Positions 14,549 to 25,031 of a DNA stretch of 64,000 nucleotides are shown one piece after another. The stretch spans positions 1-64,000 of the forward strand of contig JBBILQ010000002.1 of the NCBI GenBank assembly GCA_037444845.1. The letters are read 5' to 3'. The DNA is from JARYMI01 sp037444845. Lineage in GTDB: Bacteria; Acidobacteriota; Aminicenantia; Aminicenantales; UBA8522. The notes beneath the pieces are model-generated. The model ran no database searches and was not told the origin of the DNA. It saw only the letters and a list, made by a program, of their open reading frames with translations. The translations under genes were made by a program, and so were the position numbers. Each line of letters opens with the position of its first letter. The first letter of the stretch is position 1.

Positions 14549-16566
14549 ACCGAAACCATCCCTTTCGGCAAAGAGGCCAAATAATTTTCCAGAGCTTTCC
14601 CGTCGAGAGGAGACAATTCTCTGAACTTCAGCCCGGTCGAAAAGAGCGGCGACCGTTCGCTGGCCTTGTGGGAATAGACGACATCTCCCTTGAGCGGCGT
14701 GGCTTTATTTTCTAAGACTAACAGGAAGTCGATCGTCCTGGCCGTCGGAAGCTTTGCCTCCGTGTACATCCTCAGCCCGCCCAGGCTCAGGTTGATCGTC
14801 TTGGTCGCCCTGAACTGGCCGTTGTCGGGGTAAAGGAGGAGGGTTGAGACGTAGTGCCGCCGGTGTTTCCTTTTTTCTTCGAAAAATTCTTCCCGGTACG
14901 GCCTGACCACCCCGGCCCTTTTCTCCCTGTCGGCTAACTCCCGGTGAAAAGCGCAGACTTTGTTCTTGTTCAATTCCTTTTCTTCTTCGCCCGGTTTTCT
15001 GGGGTGGGCGAACCTTTTGCCCTTGGCCTCGGCCAGGGCCATGTCGGCTTCGATGGCGATCTTTTTCAGCTCGTACCTGTTGACGGCGGCGTAGAAATCG
15101 TCCTTCCTGGGGAGGAGCGTCACGCCGAAGCTCATCGTCAGGTTCGAGCGCGGCTGGAATTCCTCGTTCTCGAAGTACTCCTCTTCGACGTTTTTCCGGA
15201 TTCGGTCGGTCAGGATGCAGGCTTCTTCGAGGCTGGTGATGCCCGTGAGGAAAAAGAGGAACTCCTCGCCCCCGTATCGGCAGAGAAGGTCGTCCTCGCG
15301 GATGGACGATTTCAGCACCGCGGCTAACTGCCGGAGCAGGCGGTTTCCCGCTTCATGGCCGTTGCGGTCGTTGTAGTGCTTGAACCAGTCGACGTCTCCC
15401 ATGACCATGGCGAAAGCGCCGATTTCCTGACGCCGCTTGCTCTGGAGGTTGATTTTTTGGATGACCTTCTCGAAGAAGGGGTCGGGACGGAGAATCCCGG
15501 TGAGGGCATCGTACTGGATGAGGTTGAGCTTGGTCATGGCCAGAGAGATGTGCTCGGAAATCCCGCGCAGGACCTGCAGGTCATCGCGGCTGAACCCGTG
15601 CTTGCTCGGTTCGCCCTTGTGGAGCTTGTTGGTGGCTTCTAACACGCCGATGATTTCTTTTTCGTGCCTTATGGGCACGCAGAGGATGCTGCGCAGGGGC
15701 CGCTTGATGTGCTCTATGTATCTTTTAGGGAGGCGCTTGTCCGGGGGGATGGCGGCGAGGTTGATGTCGTCCTTCTGGCGCACGACCTGGGCGGCGAAAT
15801 CGTGCGAGTCCAGCAGGGCGATGTATTTAGAGAAGTCGGAATGGGAGAGGAAGGCGTCGTCCCAGACAAGGGGTTTGAGGTATTTTCCGAGCGTCTCGTT
15901 CTCGTCGAGGATATAGAAGGTGACGCCGTCGGCCTGGATGAGCTCCTTGATGTCGCCGACCGTATCGAGCAGGCTGCTGACGTCGTTGGCTATGTAAATT
16001 TTTCTGATGATGTCCTCGACCTTTTGCTTTCGTCTCTGGAACCAGAGGTAGCGCACCTGGAGGGTGATGCGTTTTTCAAGCTCGGTGACGATGTTGTCGT
16101 TGATGAAGCTCTTGATCTCCTTGATTTCAGAATAGACTTTCTGAATCTTCTCCTGGTCTTCCTCTCTGGCTGACGTGAGTTTTTCTAACTCCAGCTTGAG
16201 GCGGGCATGCTGCGCCGCCATCTGGAGGATGCGGGCCGATCGTTCTTTTGCTGATTCTTCGGCGGGAGCGGGCAGGAAGTCGATGAAGTAATCTTCCGGC
16301 CAGCGGGCCATTATCTGATGGGCGGCTTTTTCGTCGCTGCCGGTGATGATGACGCTTGTCTTGGGAGTGATGAAATTTTTAAAGTTTGAGCAATCGGCTT
16401 GGGCCTGGTCGACGATCAGGATGTGGATGCGCGTATGAGAGGCCAAGAAAGCCGCTTCTTCCAGGGAGCTTGAGACGAGGACCGGGCCGATGTCCCGGCA
16501 GATGTTGATGAGGAAATCGGCATCAGCGGCGTTCTTCATAAAAAGGAGAATTTTTTCCTCGTCCAT
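14545..16566 (-). CDS. diguanylate cyclase with receiver-like, GAF, GGDEF and PilZ domains
   Basis: The 673-aa protein has a degenerate receiver-like N-terminus (residues 1-115), a coiled coil (about 120-180), a GAF domain (about 190-340), a GGDEF domain (about 355-520, active site RYGGEEF, preceded by the inhibitory-site pattern REDD) and a C-terminal PilZ domain (about 560-670, with RRHYVSTLL and NLSLGG). It would make cyclic di-GMP and also sense it through both the I-site and PilZ, a self-monitoring arrangement. The start at 16566 is the first ATG before the homologous region; a much longer upstream frame is antisense to hutU and not real. A promoter (CGTCAA/ACTGTA on the minus strand, 16681-16710) lies upstream. 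Confidence 0.85.
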   Translation of the reverse strand: MDEEKILLFMKNAADADFLINICRDIGPVLVSSSLEEAAFLASHTRIHILIVDQAQADCSNFKNFITPKTSVIITGSDEKAAHQIMARWPEDYFIDFLPAPAEESAKERSARILQMAAQHARLKLELEKLTSAREEDQEKIQKVYSEIKEIKSFINDNIVTELEKRITLQVRYLWFQRRKQKVEDIIRKIYIANDVSSLLDTVGDIKELIQADGVTFYILDENETLGKYLKPLVWDDAFLSHSDFSKYIALLDSHDFAAQVVRQKDDINLAAIPPDKRLPKRYIEHIKRPLRSILCVPIRHEKEIIGVLEATNKLHKGEPSKHGFSRDDLQVLRGISEHISLAMTKLNLIQYDALTGILRPDPFFEKVIQKINLQSKRRQEIGAFAMVMGDVDWFKHYNDRNGHEAGNRLLRQLAAVLKSSIREDDLLCRYGGEEFLFFLTGITSLEEACILTDRIRKNVEEEYFENEEFQPRSNLTMSFGVTLLPRKDDFYAAVNRYELKKIAIEADMALAEAKGKRFAHPRKPGEEEKELNKNKVCAFHRELADREKRAGVVRPYREEFFEEKRKHRRHYVSTLLLYPDNGQFRATKTINLSLGGLRMYTEAKLPTARTIDFLLVLENKATPLKGDVVYSHKASERSPLFSTGLKFRELSPLDGKALENYLASLPKGMVSV

Positions 16567-16680
16567 CGGTTGAGACTCAGCTTGAGAGCTTAGGGTGCGT
16601 CTCTCCTTTTCCTCGACTTTCAAACCTTGGCCTTTTATGGTTAAGGGAAACTTTTCCTCTACCTCATCCCTGGCGACTCT

Positions 16681-16710
16681 ACTGTACAACAATTTTTTCG
16701 CCTTCGTCAA
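16681..16710 (-). promoter_or_regulatory. candidate promoter of the GGDEF-PilZ gene
   Basis: Minus-strand TTGACG (16705-16710), 18 bases, TACAGT (16681-16686), about 110 bases before the start codon. Confidence 0.4.
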
Positions 16711-16806
16711 CACAATTTTTTGCCCTTTTTGAATTTGTGAGGGTTGTGCTATAAAATGTTTTGAGGTTGTCAAAGGCGAAGAATATCTGTCCGAATGGAG
16801 GAGATA

Positions 16807-18477
<1,671 letters not shown>

Positions 18478-18493
18478 GCCAACTCGCGTTGGC
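18478..18493 (+). terminator. short hairpin after hutU
   Basis: GCCAAC-TCGC-GTTGGC forms a perfect 6-bp stem and tetraloop immediately after the hutU stop. There is no T-run, so an intrinsic terminator is doubtful. Confidence 0.35.
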
Positions 18494-18621
18494 ACTGCCA
18501 TATTCTGATTGACTACCCCGGTTGACGCAAACGCTGGCCGACCTGCCCCTTTTCTGGGACAGCAAAGCATTCCCCTTTCTGGCATGAGATTTGCTCTATT
18601 TCCGGCCGAAAGGAGGATCCG

Positions 18622-18840
18622 ATGAAAAAAGCCGTTGCTTTGACGCTGGCCGCAGCTTTTTTCCTGGGTGTTTTCTTGTTCCTGCCCCGCGCATCTTTCG
18701 CAGACGCAGATAGTTGCTACGACTACTGGGAAAGATGCCGGATACGCGCCTTCGCGGCCGATGTGGGATGGATCAAGACAACGCTCATGTTGACCATGTG
18801 CGACATCGGTCTCGGCCGGTGCCTGTACCTTCAGTTGTGA
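18622..18840 (+). CDS. small secreted twin-CX6C protein
   Basis: The 72-aa precursor has a clear Sec signal peptide (MKKAVALTLAAAFFLGVFLF, likely cut after ASFA at residue 27). The predicted mature part of 45 residues holds exactly four cysteines, spaced C-x6-C-x20-C-x6-C, the pattern of an alpha-helical hairpin closed by two disulfides. AAAGGAGGA precedes the ATG. I recognise no family. A strong hairpin between it and the next gene, and the downstream exported propeller, exported thioredoxin-like protein and ABC pair, suggest a secreted peptide made in excess over its accessory proteins. A bacteriocin-like or signalling role is inference only. Confidence 0.72.
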   Translation: MKKAVALTLAAAFFLGVFLFLPRASFADADSCYDYWERCRIRAFAADVGWIKTTLMLTMCDIGLGRCLYLQL

Positions 18841-18850
18841 ATTGGCTGAA

Positions 18851-18887
18851 GGGGGCCTCAGCTCTCGGGCAGGGAGGAGAGGCCCCC
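18851..18887 (+). promoter_or_regulatory. intercistronic hairpin downstream of the peptide gene
   Basis: GGGGGCCTC (18851-18859) and GAGGCCCCC (18879-18887) form a perfect 9-bp GC-rich stem with a 19-base loop, no T-run. It may be a partial terminator or an mRNA stabiliser giving more peptide than accessory-gene product. Confidence 0.6.
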
Positions 18888-18936
18888 TGCTCATCCCCCT
18901 TGCTTCCGGGGAAGAAAAAAAGCGGCAAAGGAGATC

Positions 18937-19935
18937 ATGATCATGATGAGAAAAACGCTTGGCGTTCTTGCGGCGCTGTTCATCTGCGGCGGCGATTTTC
19001 AGGCTCTCTTTTCTTGGCCGGACAGGCCGCCCTGCTATGCGGCCAGAGAGGTTGAGCTTGAGGGGAGGCCGGCCGAAAGGCCCTATTTCTTCAGGACCGC
19101 GGCCTTCTTTGTTGACGGCCAGGGCCTCTATGTCCTCGAGGCTGACGATGCCGAGGCGAAGGTCTATTCCGGGTCCGGCGTCTTTGAGCGCGCCTTCGGA
19201 AGGAAGGGGAGAGGGCCGGGCGAGTTCGACATGCCCTCTGACATGGATGTTCTGGGCGACAGGCTGTATGTCGCTGACAGCGGGAACCGGAGAGTCCAGG
19301 TGCTGGACAAGAACGGCCGGTATATTTCCGGTTTTAAAGTGCCGTTTTTCCTCTGGCGAATCCTGGCCCTCGACGAGGACCGGATCGTCGTCGCCCGTTT
19401 TCCGTCCGGGTTTGAGGGCGGAGAAAAGATGCTCCACTGCTTCAACCGCAGAGGAGAGCTCCTCTGGGAAGCGCTGGATTCATTTCACTCGGGCGACTCT
19501 GTCTACGATGCGCTGCGGAATTTTATTTTTTTGAAGAAAGGGGAAAAAGAGAGCTTTTTCGTCATCCCAAGAAGCGGAGAGCCCGTTATCTTGAAGATGA
19601 ACAGGGACGGACGCATCGTCCGTAAGATAATGGCCGGCGCTGATTATCCCTCAAAGAAGGTAACTCTTCCCACGGGGCGAAAAAATAAAGAGCTTCTGGC
19701 TTTATGCTGGAACTGCGATTGGCACAACGGGAAGTTCTATCTCCTGATTCCGGAATACACGCCCTCGAAAGACGTGGGACCGGGGCATCAGATGGCTGTC
19801 GTGGATGAGACCGGCCTGGTCGAGGCTTTTGTCGATTTTCCGCTGAGGTTGAGCCGGGTGGCCGTGGCCGGGAAAGTTGTCTACGGTCTTGATAGCGAAG
19901 GCCTGTTGCGCATTTTTCATGTTGAGGAAAAATGA
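18937..19935 (+). CDS. exported six-bladed beta-propeller (NHL-like) protein
   Basis: The 332-aa product has an N-terminal signal sequence (LGVLAALFICGGDFQALFSW region) and repeating propeller blades: FERAFGRKGRGPGEFDMPSD is a classic NHL blade end, followed by RLYVADSGNRRVQVLDKNGR and similar units. It should form a periplasmic or surface binding platform. AAGGAG (18927-18932) precedes closely spaced ATGs at 18937, 18943 and 18946; the exact start is uncertain. It overlaps the next gene by 4 bases, so the two are translationally coupled. Its partner is plausibly the peptide encoded upstream. Confidence 0.78.
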   Translation: MIMMRKTLGVLAALFICGGDFQALFSWPDRPPCYAAREVELEGRPAERPYFFRTAAFFVDGQGLYVLEADDAEAKVYSGSGVFERAFGRKGRGPGEFDMPSDMDVLGDRLYVADSGNRRVQVLDKNGRYISGFKVPFFLWRILALDEDRIVVARFPSGFEGGEKMLHCFNRRGELLWEALDSFHSGDSVYDALRNFIFLKKGEKESFFVIPRSGEPVILKMNRDGRIVRKIMAGADYPSKKVTLPTGRKNKELLALCWNCDWHNGKFYLLIPEYTPSKDVGPGHQMAVVDETGLVEAFVDFPLRLSRVAVAGKVVYGLDSEGLLRIFHVEEK

Positions 19936-20447
19936 GAAAAAAGCGCGTTTTGAACGTCTTTTATATTATGAGTCTGGTGATATCAGTGAATTCGATGAGC
20001 TTCGCCGCCGGCACTGGCCGGTGTGGAGCGGTCACCGCTTCCTGGGATGAGAGCCGGGCCGGAATCTTTTCATCCCTCGAGGACGCTGTGGCCGACCCCG
20101 AACAGCCGGTCCTCCTGGTGTTTTTTTCTTTAGCCTGCCATTTTTGCTGGGATGAGCTTTTCGAGATGAAGGAGTTCATCAAAAAATTTAGTATTCCTGT
20201 AGAACTAATAGGAATAAGCCTGGATTCGCCCGACGAGCTGCAGTCGTTTGCGGCCAGGTATTCGTTCGGTCACCCGATCGTCCGCGACAGGAACAAAGAG
20301 CTCTACCGAAGGTTCAAGGTCAAGCTCGAGCCGCACAGGGTCGTCTTGGAGAAAAACCGTGTCATCTACGAGGACGACGATGACCTGGATTTCTTGGCGA
20401 GGAGGGAAAAGGCCAAACAATGCCTGTTAGCCATCGCCTCGAGGTAG
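19932..20447 (+). CDS. exported thioredoxin-fold protein (CHFC)
   Basis: The 171-aa protein has an N-terminal signal sequence (VLNVFYIMSLVISVNSMSFA) and a thioredoxin/AhpC-TlpA-like core: VLLVFFSLACHFCWDELFEM carries a CxxC redox pair (CHFC), then ELIGISLDSPDELQSFA and HPIVRDRNKELYRRFKV. It probably acts outside the cytoplasm as a thiol oxidoreductase. The four cysteines of the small secreted protein upstream are an attractive substrate (inference). It overlaps both neighbours, by 4 and 28 bases. Confidence 0.8.
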   Translation: MRKKRVLNVFYIMSLVISVNSMSFAAGTGRCGAVTASWDESRAGIFSSLEDAVADPEQPVLLVFFSLACHFCWDELFEMKEFIKKFSIPVELIGISLDSPDELQSFAARYSFGHPIVRDRNKELYRRFKVKLEPHRVVLEKNRVIYEDDDDLDFLARREKAKQCLLAIASR

Positions 20448-21157
20448 GTTTTTTTCTTGCCCGAAGAAAAGTCCTGTCGGCCAGGAGTTTGTATGTCCTT
20501 CTCACGGGGCTGGCCGCTCTCATCGGCTATGTCTGGGTCAAAGATTCCTACAGCCTCTCATTCCAGTTCTTCCTTTTCCTCTTTCCCCACATCTTTCTTT
20601 TCATCTCGCAGGACATGATGATGGACGAAATCGAGACCGGGGTGTTAGAGAATATCGTCTTTGTTCGCGGCGCCTTCAGGGATTACCTCTTCGAGAAGAA
20701 CATCTACCTGTTCTTGATTGCCCTGGCCTTCGCGCTGGCGGCATTTTCGCTCTTCGCGGCGTACGGCCTGGCGAGCGGCGAGTTTTCGGCCCGTTTCCTT
20801 CTCCAGTTTCTTGCCGGAGTGGCTGCGGGCGCCTACTACATCTCGCTCGGCGGGTTTTTGAGCTTTTATTTTAAAGGCGGCTCAAATGTCCTCGTTGTCA
20901 TCATCGGCCAGCTTGCAACTTTTATCGGCCTTCTCCTTTCGGCCACGCAAAGGCTGGGTTTTATCGATCAGCTGACATCCGCCTCGTTCCCCGACTGGAG
21001 TTCCAGGCTCAAACTCATCGTTTTCCTCGGGGTTTTGCCGAATATCCTCGTATTCGAAAAATATTTTGCGGCGAGCGTTGGGATTGCCGCCCTTGCCTGC
21101 TTTTTCCTCGTGCTTCAAAAAATGAAGATCGGGGCTTTGGAGCTAAAAAAGCGATGA
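20420..21157 (+). CDS. ABC transporter permease (ABC-2-like)
   Basis: The 245-aa protein shows about six hydrophobic spans (for example YVLLTGLAALIGYVWV, FLFLFPHIFLFIS, IYLFLIALAFALAAFSLFAA, FLLQFLAGVAAGAYYISLGG, LVVIIGQLATFIGLLL, VGIAALACFFLVL). The conserved-looking MMMDEIETGVLENIVF resembles the DEMERGTLE-type loop of ABC-2 permeases. It starts inside the thioredoxin-like gene and overlaps the ATPase gene by 4 bases. It would form the membrane channel of an exporter with that ATPase. Confidence 0.8.
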   Translation: MPVSHRLEVGFFLARRKVLSARSLYVLLTGLAALIGYVWVKDSYSLSFQFFLFLFPHIFLFISQDMMMDEIETGVLENIVFVRGAFRDYLFEKNIYLFLIALAFALAAFSLFAAYGLASGEFSARFLLQFLAGVAAGAYYISLGGFLSFYFKGGSNVLVVIIGQLATFIGLLLSATQRLGFIDQLTSASFPDWSSRLKLIVFLGVLPNILVFEKYFAASVGIAALACFFLVLQKMKIGALELKKR

Positions 21158-21846
21158 GTGACGTCGTTCTCCAGGTCGAAAACCTGGCCAAAAGGTTCGG
21201 CCGGGTCGAGGCGGTTAAGAATGTCTCTTTTTCCATGAGGCGAGGAGCGATCGCCGCCTTCCTGGGAGAAAACGGCGCCGGAAAGACGACGACCATCAAA
21301 GCCATCCTCGGTTTCCTGAAGCCCGACGCCGGCCGGGTGGAAACACTCTGCCGGGAGCCCGGCTACGTCCCCGAACATCCTGTTTTTTTCCCCTGGCTCA
21401 AGGGCCGGGAGATTCTCGGTTTCACGGCAAAGCTATTTGGAATGGACAAGGCCTATCTTGGCCGGGTTGTCGATTGGATAAGCGCTGCTGTCGGGTTCGA
21501 CCCAGCGCTTCTCGAGCGAAAGGTCCAAACCTACTCTCTGGGCAACCAGAAAAAATTTTCCTATCTCCAGAGCCTGATCGTATCGCCCGACCTCCTCATC
21601 GTCGATGAGCCCCTCTCCAGCCTTGACCCTGTTTCTATTAAAAGCGTCCGCGAACTTTTTCTGAGGCTCAAAGAAGAGGGGAAAGCGGTGTTTCTCAGTT
21701 CCCACCTTATTTCCGAGATGGAGAAAATCGCTGACGACGTGATTATCATCAAGAAGGGTTCGGTGCTTCTCGAGGAAAGAATCGAAAGGTTGCGAAAGGA
21801 AGGTCGCTTTGACCTCGAGAGGTTATTCCTGTCTTTCCACGAATGA
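21154..21846 (+). CDS. ABC transporter ATP-binding protein
   Basis: The 230-aa ATPase has Walker A GENGAGKTTTIKAI (about residues 36-49), Walker B LLIVDEPLSSLDP (about 148-160) and the H-loop SSHLISEMEK. Two departures from consensus: the signature reads YSLGNQKK instead of LSGGQ, and the segment between Walker A and the Q-loop is short. The type (CcmA/NatA-like) usually pairs with ABC-2 permeases for drug, peptide or lipid export. It ends the five-gene cassette that starts with the secreted peptide. Confidence 0.9.
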   Translation: MSDVVLQVENLAKRFGRVEAVKNVSFSMRRGAIAAFLGENGAGKTTTIKAILGFLKPDAGRVETLCREPGYVPEHPVFFPWLKGREILGFTAKLFGMDKAYLGRVVDWISAAVGFDPALLERKVQTYSLGNQKKFSYLQSLIVSPDLLIVDEPLSSLDPVSIKSVRELFLRLKEEGKAVFLSSHLISEMEKIADDVIIIKKGSVLLEERIERLRKEGRFDLERLFLSFHE

Positions 21847-22005
21847 ATTGGGGGGAATTGGGGGGACGTCATACGTAATGCACGTAATTCCCCTTGATTC
21901 CCATGCGCTCAATTCCCCGTGATCTTGAAACAAATTAAGACGTCCTTAATTTTGGTGCCATAATTTTGTGTATTACGTATGCTGTCCCCCGAATTGCCGA
22001 ATTGC
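21847..22005. repeat. GGGGACG/TGTCCCCC-ended repeat upstream of gltX
   Basis: Left end AATTGGGGGGACGTCATACG, right end TATTACGTATGCTGTCCCCC, roughly inverted, with shorter internal AATTCCCC motifs. It matches the ends of the repeats at 5447 and 7571. No coding content. Confidence 0.5.
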
Positions 22006-22011
22006 CCCGAA

Positions 22012-22040
22012 TTGACCGGGTGCGCCGGGTGTGCTATTTT
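22012..22040 (+). promoter_or_regulatory. promoter of gltX-glnS
   Basis: TTGACC (22012-22017), 17 bases, TATTTT (22035-22040). The start codon is only 13 bases past the -10, so the transcript leader is very short or absent. Confidence 0.55.
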
Positions 22041-22053
22041 AGTCGAGAAATTC

Positions 22054-23337
22054 ATGGTCACAGTCAGGTTTGCGCCCAGCCCGACAGGCTACCTCCACCT
22101 GGGGAGCGCCAGGACAGCCCTTTTCAACTGGCTTTACGCCAGGCACACGGGAGGCAGGTTTCTCCTCCGGATCGAGGACACGGACAGGTCACGGTCCGAC
22201 TCTCGCTTCCTTGAGGAGATTTTGCGAGGCCTCCGCTGGCTTGGCATCGACTGGGACGGCGAGCCCATTTATCAGAGCCAGCGCTTCTCCCTTTACAGGG
22301 AAAAAGCCCGGATGCTCCTGGCGCAGGGAAAAGCCTACATGGACGGCCGGGCCATCCTTTTCAGCGTGAATAAGGGCCGGACGGTCGAGTATGAGGACAT
22401 TGTCCACGGCAAGATCAGCGTGGCCACCGACGAAATAAAAGACCAGGTGCTTGTCAAGTCGGACGGCTCCCCCTCCTACAATTTCGCCTGCGTCGTCGAT
22501 GACGCCGACATGGCCATCACTCACATTCTTCGCGGCGACGACCACATTTCCAACACGCCAAAGCAGATCCTCTTTTACGAGGCTTTAGGCCTCGAGCCGC
22601 CCCGCTTCGGCCACATGCCGCTCATCCTCGGCCCTGACGGCGCCAAGCTTTCGAAAAGGCACGGCGGAGTTTCGGTCGAGGAGTACAGGAAAGAAGGTTT
22701 CCTGCCCGAGGCCCTTGTCAATCACCTGATCCTGTTAGGCTGGTATCCCGGGGAAGAGCACGAAATCCTTACCCTCGAGGAGGCGGTCCGTCTTTTTGAC
22801 ATCGCCGACCTCAACGCCGTCCAGGCCAAGTTTGATATGCAGAAGCTGCGCTGGCTCAACGCAGAGCATATCATGAGGAAAAAGACCGAAGACTTGCTTA
22901 CCCTCATCAAGGAACAGCTCGGCGCGGCCGGGGTTGATTTTTCCGGGATGGGCGATGACTACTTGCTCAAGCTCATCGACCTTTACAAGGTGAGGATGAA
23001 AACCCTCCGGGAATTCGTCGGGCTGACCGAATGTTTTTTCCGGGACGATTTCAGCGTCGAGGAAGAGGGGCGGAAGAAATACCTGGACAAACAAGAAAGC
23101 AGGAAGAACCTTGGCTTGCTCGCCGACCGCCTGGAAGCTCTCCAGGAATTCACGGCCCGTGCCATCGAGGAGGCTTGCCGGAGCCTGGCCGAGGAAAAAG
23201 GGCTCAAGCCGGCTAGCCTCATCCACCCGGCCCGGATGGCTGTGAGCGGCCGGACGAGCGGCGCCGGGCTCTTCGAGATGATGGAGCTTCTGGGCCGGGA
23301 GAAGGTGTTGACCCGTCTGAGAGGCGCCTGGCGATGA
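22054..23337 (+). CDS. gltX: glutamate--tRNA ligase
   Basis: The 427-aa class I synthetase charges tRNA-Glu. It begins MVTVRFAPSPTGYLHLGSAR with the HIGH-like HLGS, has the KMSKS-type KLSKRHGG near residue 197, and a helical anticodon-binding C-terminus. It is shorter than the usual 465-500 residues, with a compact C-terminal domain. The start at 22054 is set by the conserved MVTVRFAPSP; an extension to 21979 lies in a repeat. It overlaps glnS by 4 bases, so the two synthetases are co-translated. Confidence 0.94.
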   Translation: MVTVRFAPSPTGYLHLGSARTALFNWLYARHTGGRFLLRIEDTDRSRSDSRFLEEILRGLRWLGIDWDGEPIYQSQRFSLYREKARMLLAQGKAYMDGRAILFSVNKGRTVEYEDIVHGKISVATDEIKDQVLVKSDGSPSYNFACVVDDADMAITHILRGDDHISNTPKQILFYEALGLEPPRFGHMPLILGPDGAKLSKRHGGVSVEEYRKEGFLPEALVNHLILLGWYPGEEHEILTLEEAVRLFDIADLNAVQAKFDMQKLRWLNAEHIMRKKTEDLLTLIKEQLGAAGVDFSGMGDDYLLKLIDLYKVRMKTLREFVGLTECFFRDDFSVEEEGRKKYLDKQESRKNLGLLADRLEALQEFTARAIEEACRSLAEEKGLKPASLIHPARMAVSGRTSGAGLFEMMELLGREKVLTRLRGAWR

Positions 23338-25031
23338 GCGCCCGGGAAACGAAGAAAAACTTCATCCGGGAGATTATCGAGGGAGATATCCGCAGGGGAA
23401 AGAACGAGGGCAGAGTCCACACGCGGTTCCCGCCCGAGCCGAACGGCTTCCTTCACATCGGCCATGCCAAGTCCATCTGCCTGAACTTTGGCCTGGCGGC
23501 CGATTACAGGGGGCTGTGCAACCTGCGCTTTGACGATACCAACCCAGAGACTGAGGAGCTCGCCTACGTAGAGTCCATCAAGGAGGATGTCCGCTGGCTG
23601 GGGTTTGACTGGGAGAACCGGGAATTCTACGCGTCGGACTATTTTGAGAAGCTCTACGAGTTCGCCGTCGACCTAATCAAAAAGGGAAAAGCCTATGTCT
23701 GCGACCTGAGCGCCGAGGAGGTCAGCATCCAGCGGGGCACGCTCACCGAACCGGGAAAAGACAGCCCTTACCGGAGTCGCTCGGTCGAGGAAAACCTGGA
23801 CCTTTTCCTGAGGATGAAGGAGGGCGAGTTTCCGGATGGCTCGAAAACGCTCCGGGCTAAGATCGACATGTCCCATCCGAACCTTCTGATGCGAGACCCC
23901 GTCCTTTATCGCATCCGGAGGGAGCGCCATTACCGGAGGGGCGACGCCTGGTGCATCTACCCGACGTACGACTGGGCCCACGGCCAGTCCGACTCCATCG
24001 AAGGCATCACCCACTCCATCTGCACCTTAGAGTTCGAGGTCCACCGGCCGCTCTACGACTGGTTTCTCGACGCTTTAGGCGTCCATCACCCCCAGCAGAT
24101 CGAGTTTGCCCGGCTGAGCCTAAGCCACACGGTGCTGAGCAAGCGGAAGCTGCTCGATCTCGTCCGGGAAGGATACGTCAGCGGCTGGGACGACCCGCGC
24201 ATGCCGACAATCTCGGGGCTGAGGCGCCGCGGCTATACGGCCGAGGCCATCCGGAATTTTTGTGACATCATCGGCGTGGCCAAGGCCAACAGCATCGTCG
24301 ATATGGCCCTTCTCGAGGACTGCCTCCGCGAGGACCTGAATAAACGCGCGCCGCGCGTCATGGCCGTGCTGCGGCCGCTCCGCGTCGTGATCGTCAACTA
24401 TCCTGAAGATAAGGTGGAGGAGCTCGAAGCTGTCAACAACCCTGAGGACCTGGGCATGGGCACGCGGAAAGTCCCCTTTTCGCGGGCGCTTTACATCGAA
24501 CGGGATGACTTCATGGAGGAGCCGCCGAAAAAATTCTACCGGCTTGCCCCGGGAAGGGAAATCAGGCTTCGTTATGCCTATTTCATCACCTGCAGAGAGG
24601 TCATCAAGGACCCGGCGACGGGAGAGGCGATAGAGCTCCGCTGCACATACGACCCGGCCACGCGCGGCGGCGACGCTCCGGACGGCCGCCGAGTCAAAGC
24701 GACTCTCCACTGGGTTTCGGCCGCTCACGCCGTCGACGCCGAGGTTCGCCGCTACGGCACTCTTTTCACGAAGCGGGACGCTGGAGGGGTCGAGGAGGGC
24801 GCCGACTGGAAGGCCAACCTGAACCCGAAGTCGCTTGAAGTCTTGCGGGGATGCAAGGTTGAGCATAGCCTCGCCGTTGCGCCGCCGGGAAGCCGCTTCC
24901 AGTTTGAACGGCTCGGTTATTTTTGCGTTGATTCCCGCGATTCAAAGCCCGGGAATCTTGTTTTCAACCGCACGGTCACCCTGCGCGACCCGTGGGCCAA
25001 GCTCGTCCGCTCCGGCCGCCACAACGAATAA
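23334..25031 (+). CDS. glnS: glutamine--tRNA ligase
   Basis: The 565-aa enzyme charges tRNA-Gln directly. Signatures: TRFPPEPNGFLHIGHAKSIC (HIGH motif, about residue 35), WCIYPTYDWAHGQSDSIEGI, KMSKS-type VLSKRKLLDLV near 265, and the two C-terminal beta-barrels of the GlnRS anticodon-binding region. Length is typical. Its presence next to gltX indicates that this bacterium need not rely on the GatCAB transamidation route for Gln-tRNA. It ends 1 base before the stop of the convergent gene. Confidence 0.95.
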   Translation: MSARETKKNFIREIIEGDIRRGKNEGRVHTRFPPEPNGFLHIGHAKSICLNFGLAADYRGLCNLRFDDTNPETEELAYVESIKEDVRWLGFDWENREFYASDYFEKLYEFAVDLIKKGKAYVCDLSAEEVSIQRGTLTEPGKDSPYRSRSVEENLDLFLRMKEGEFPDGSKTLRAKIDMSHPNLLMRDPVLYRIRRERHYRRGDAWCIYPTYDWAHGQSDSIEGITHSICTLEFEVHRPLYDWFLDALGVHHPQQIEFARLSLSHTVLSKRKLLDLVREGYVSGWDDPRMPTISGLRRRGYTAEAIRNFCDIIGVAKANSIVDMALLEDCLREDLNKRAPRVMAVLRPLRVVIVNYPEDKVEELEAVNNPEDLGMGTRKVPFSRALYIERDDFMEEPPKKFYRLAPGREIRLRYAYFITCREVIKDPATGEAIELRCTYDPATRGGDAPDGRRVKATLHWVSAAHAVDAEVRRYGTLFTKRDAGGVEEGADWKANLNPKSLEVLRGCKVEHSLAVAPPGSRFQFERLGYFCVDSRDSKPGNLVFNRTVTLRDPWAKLVRSGRHNE

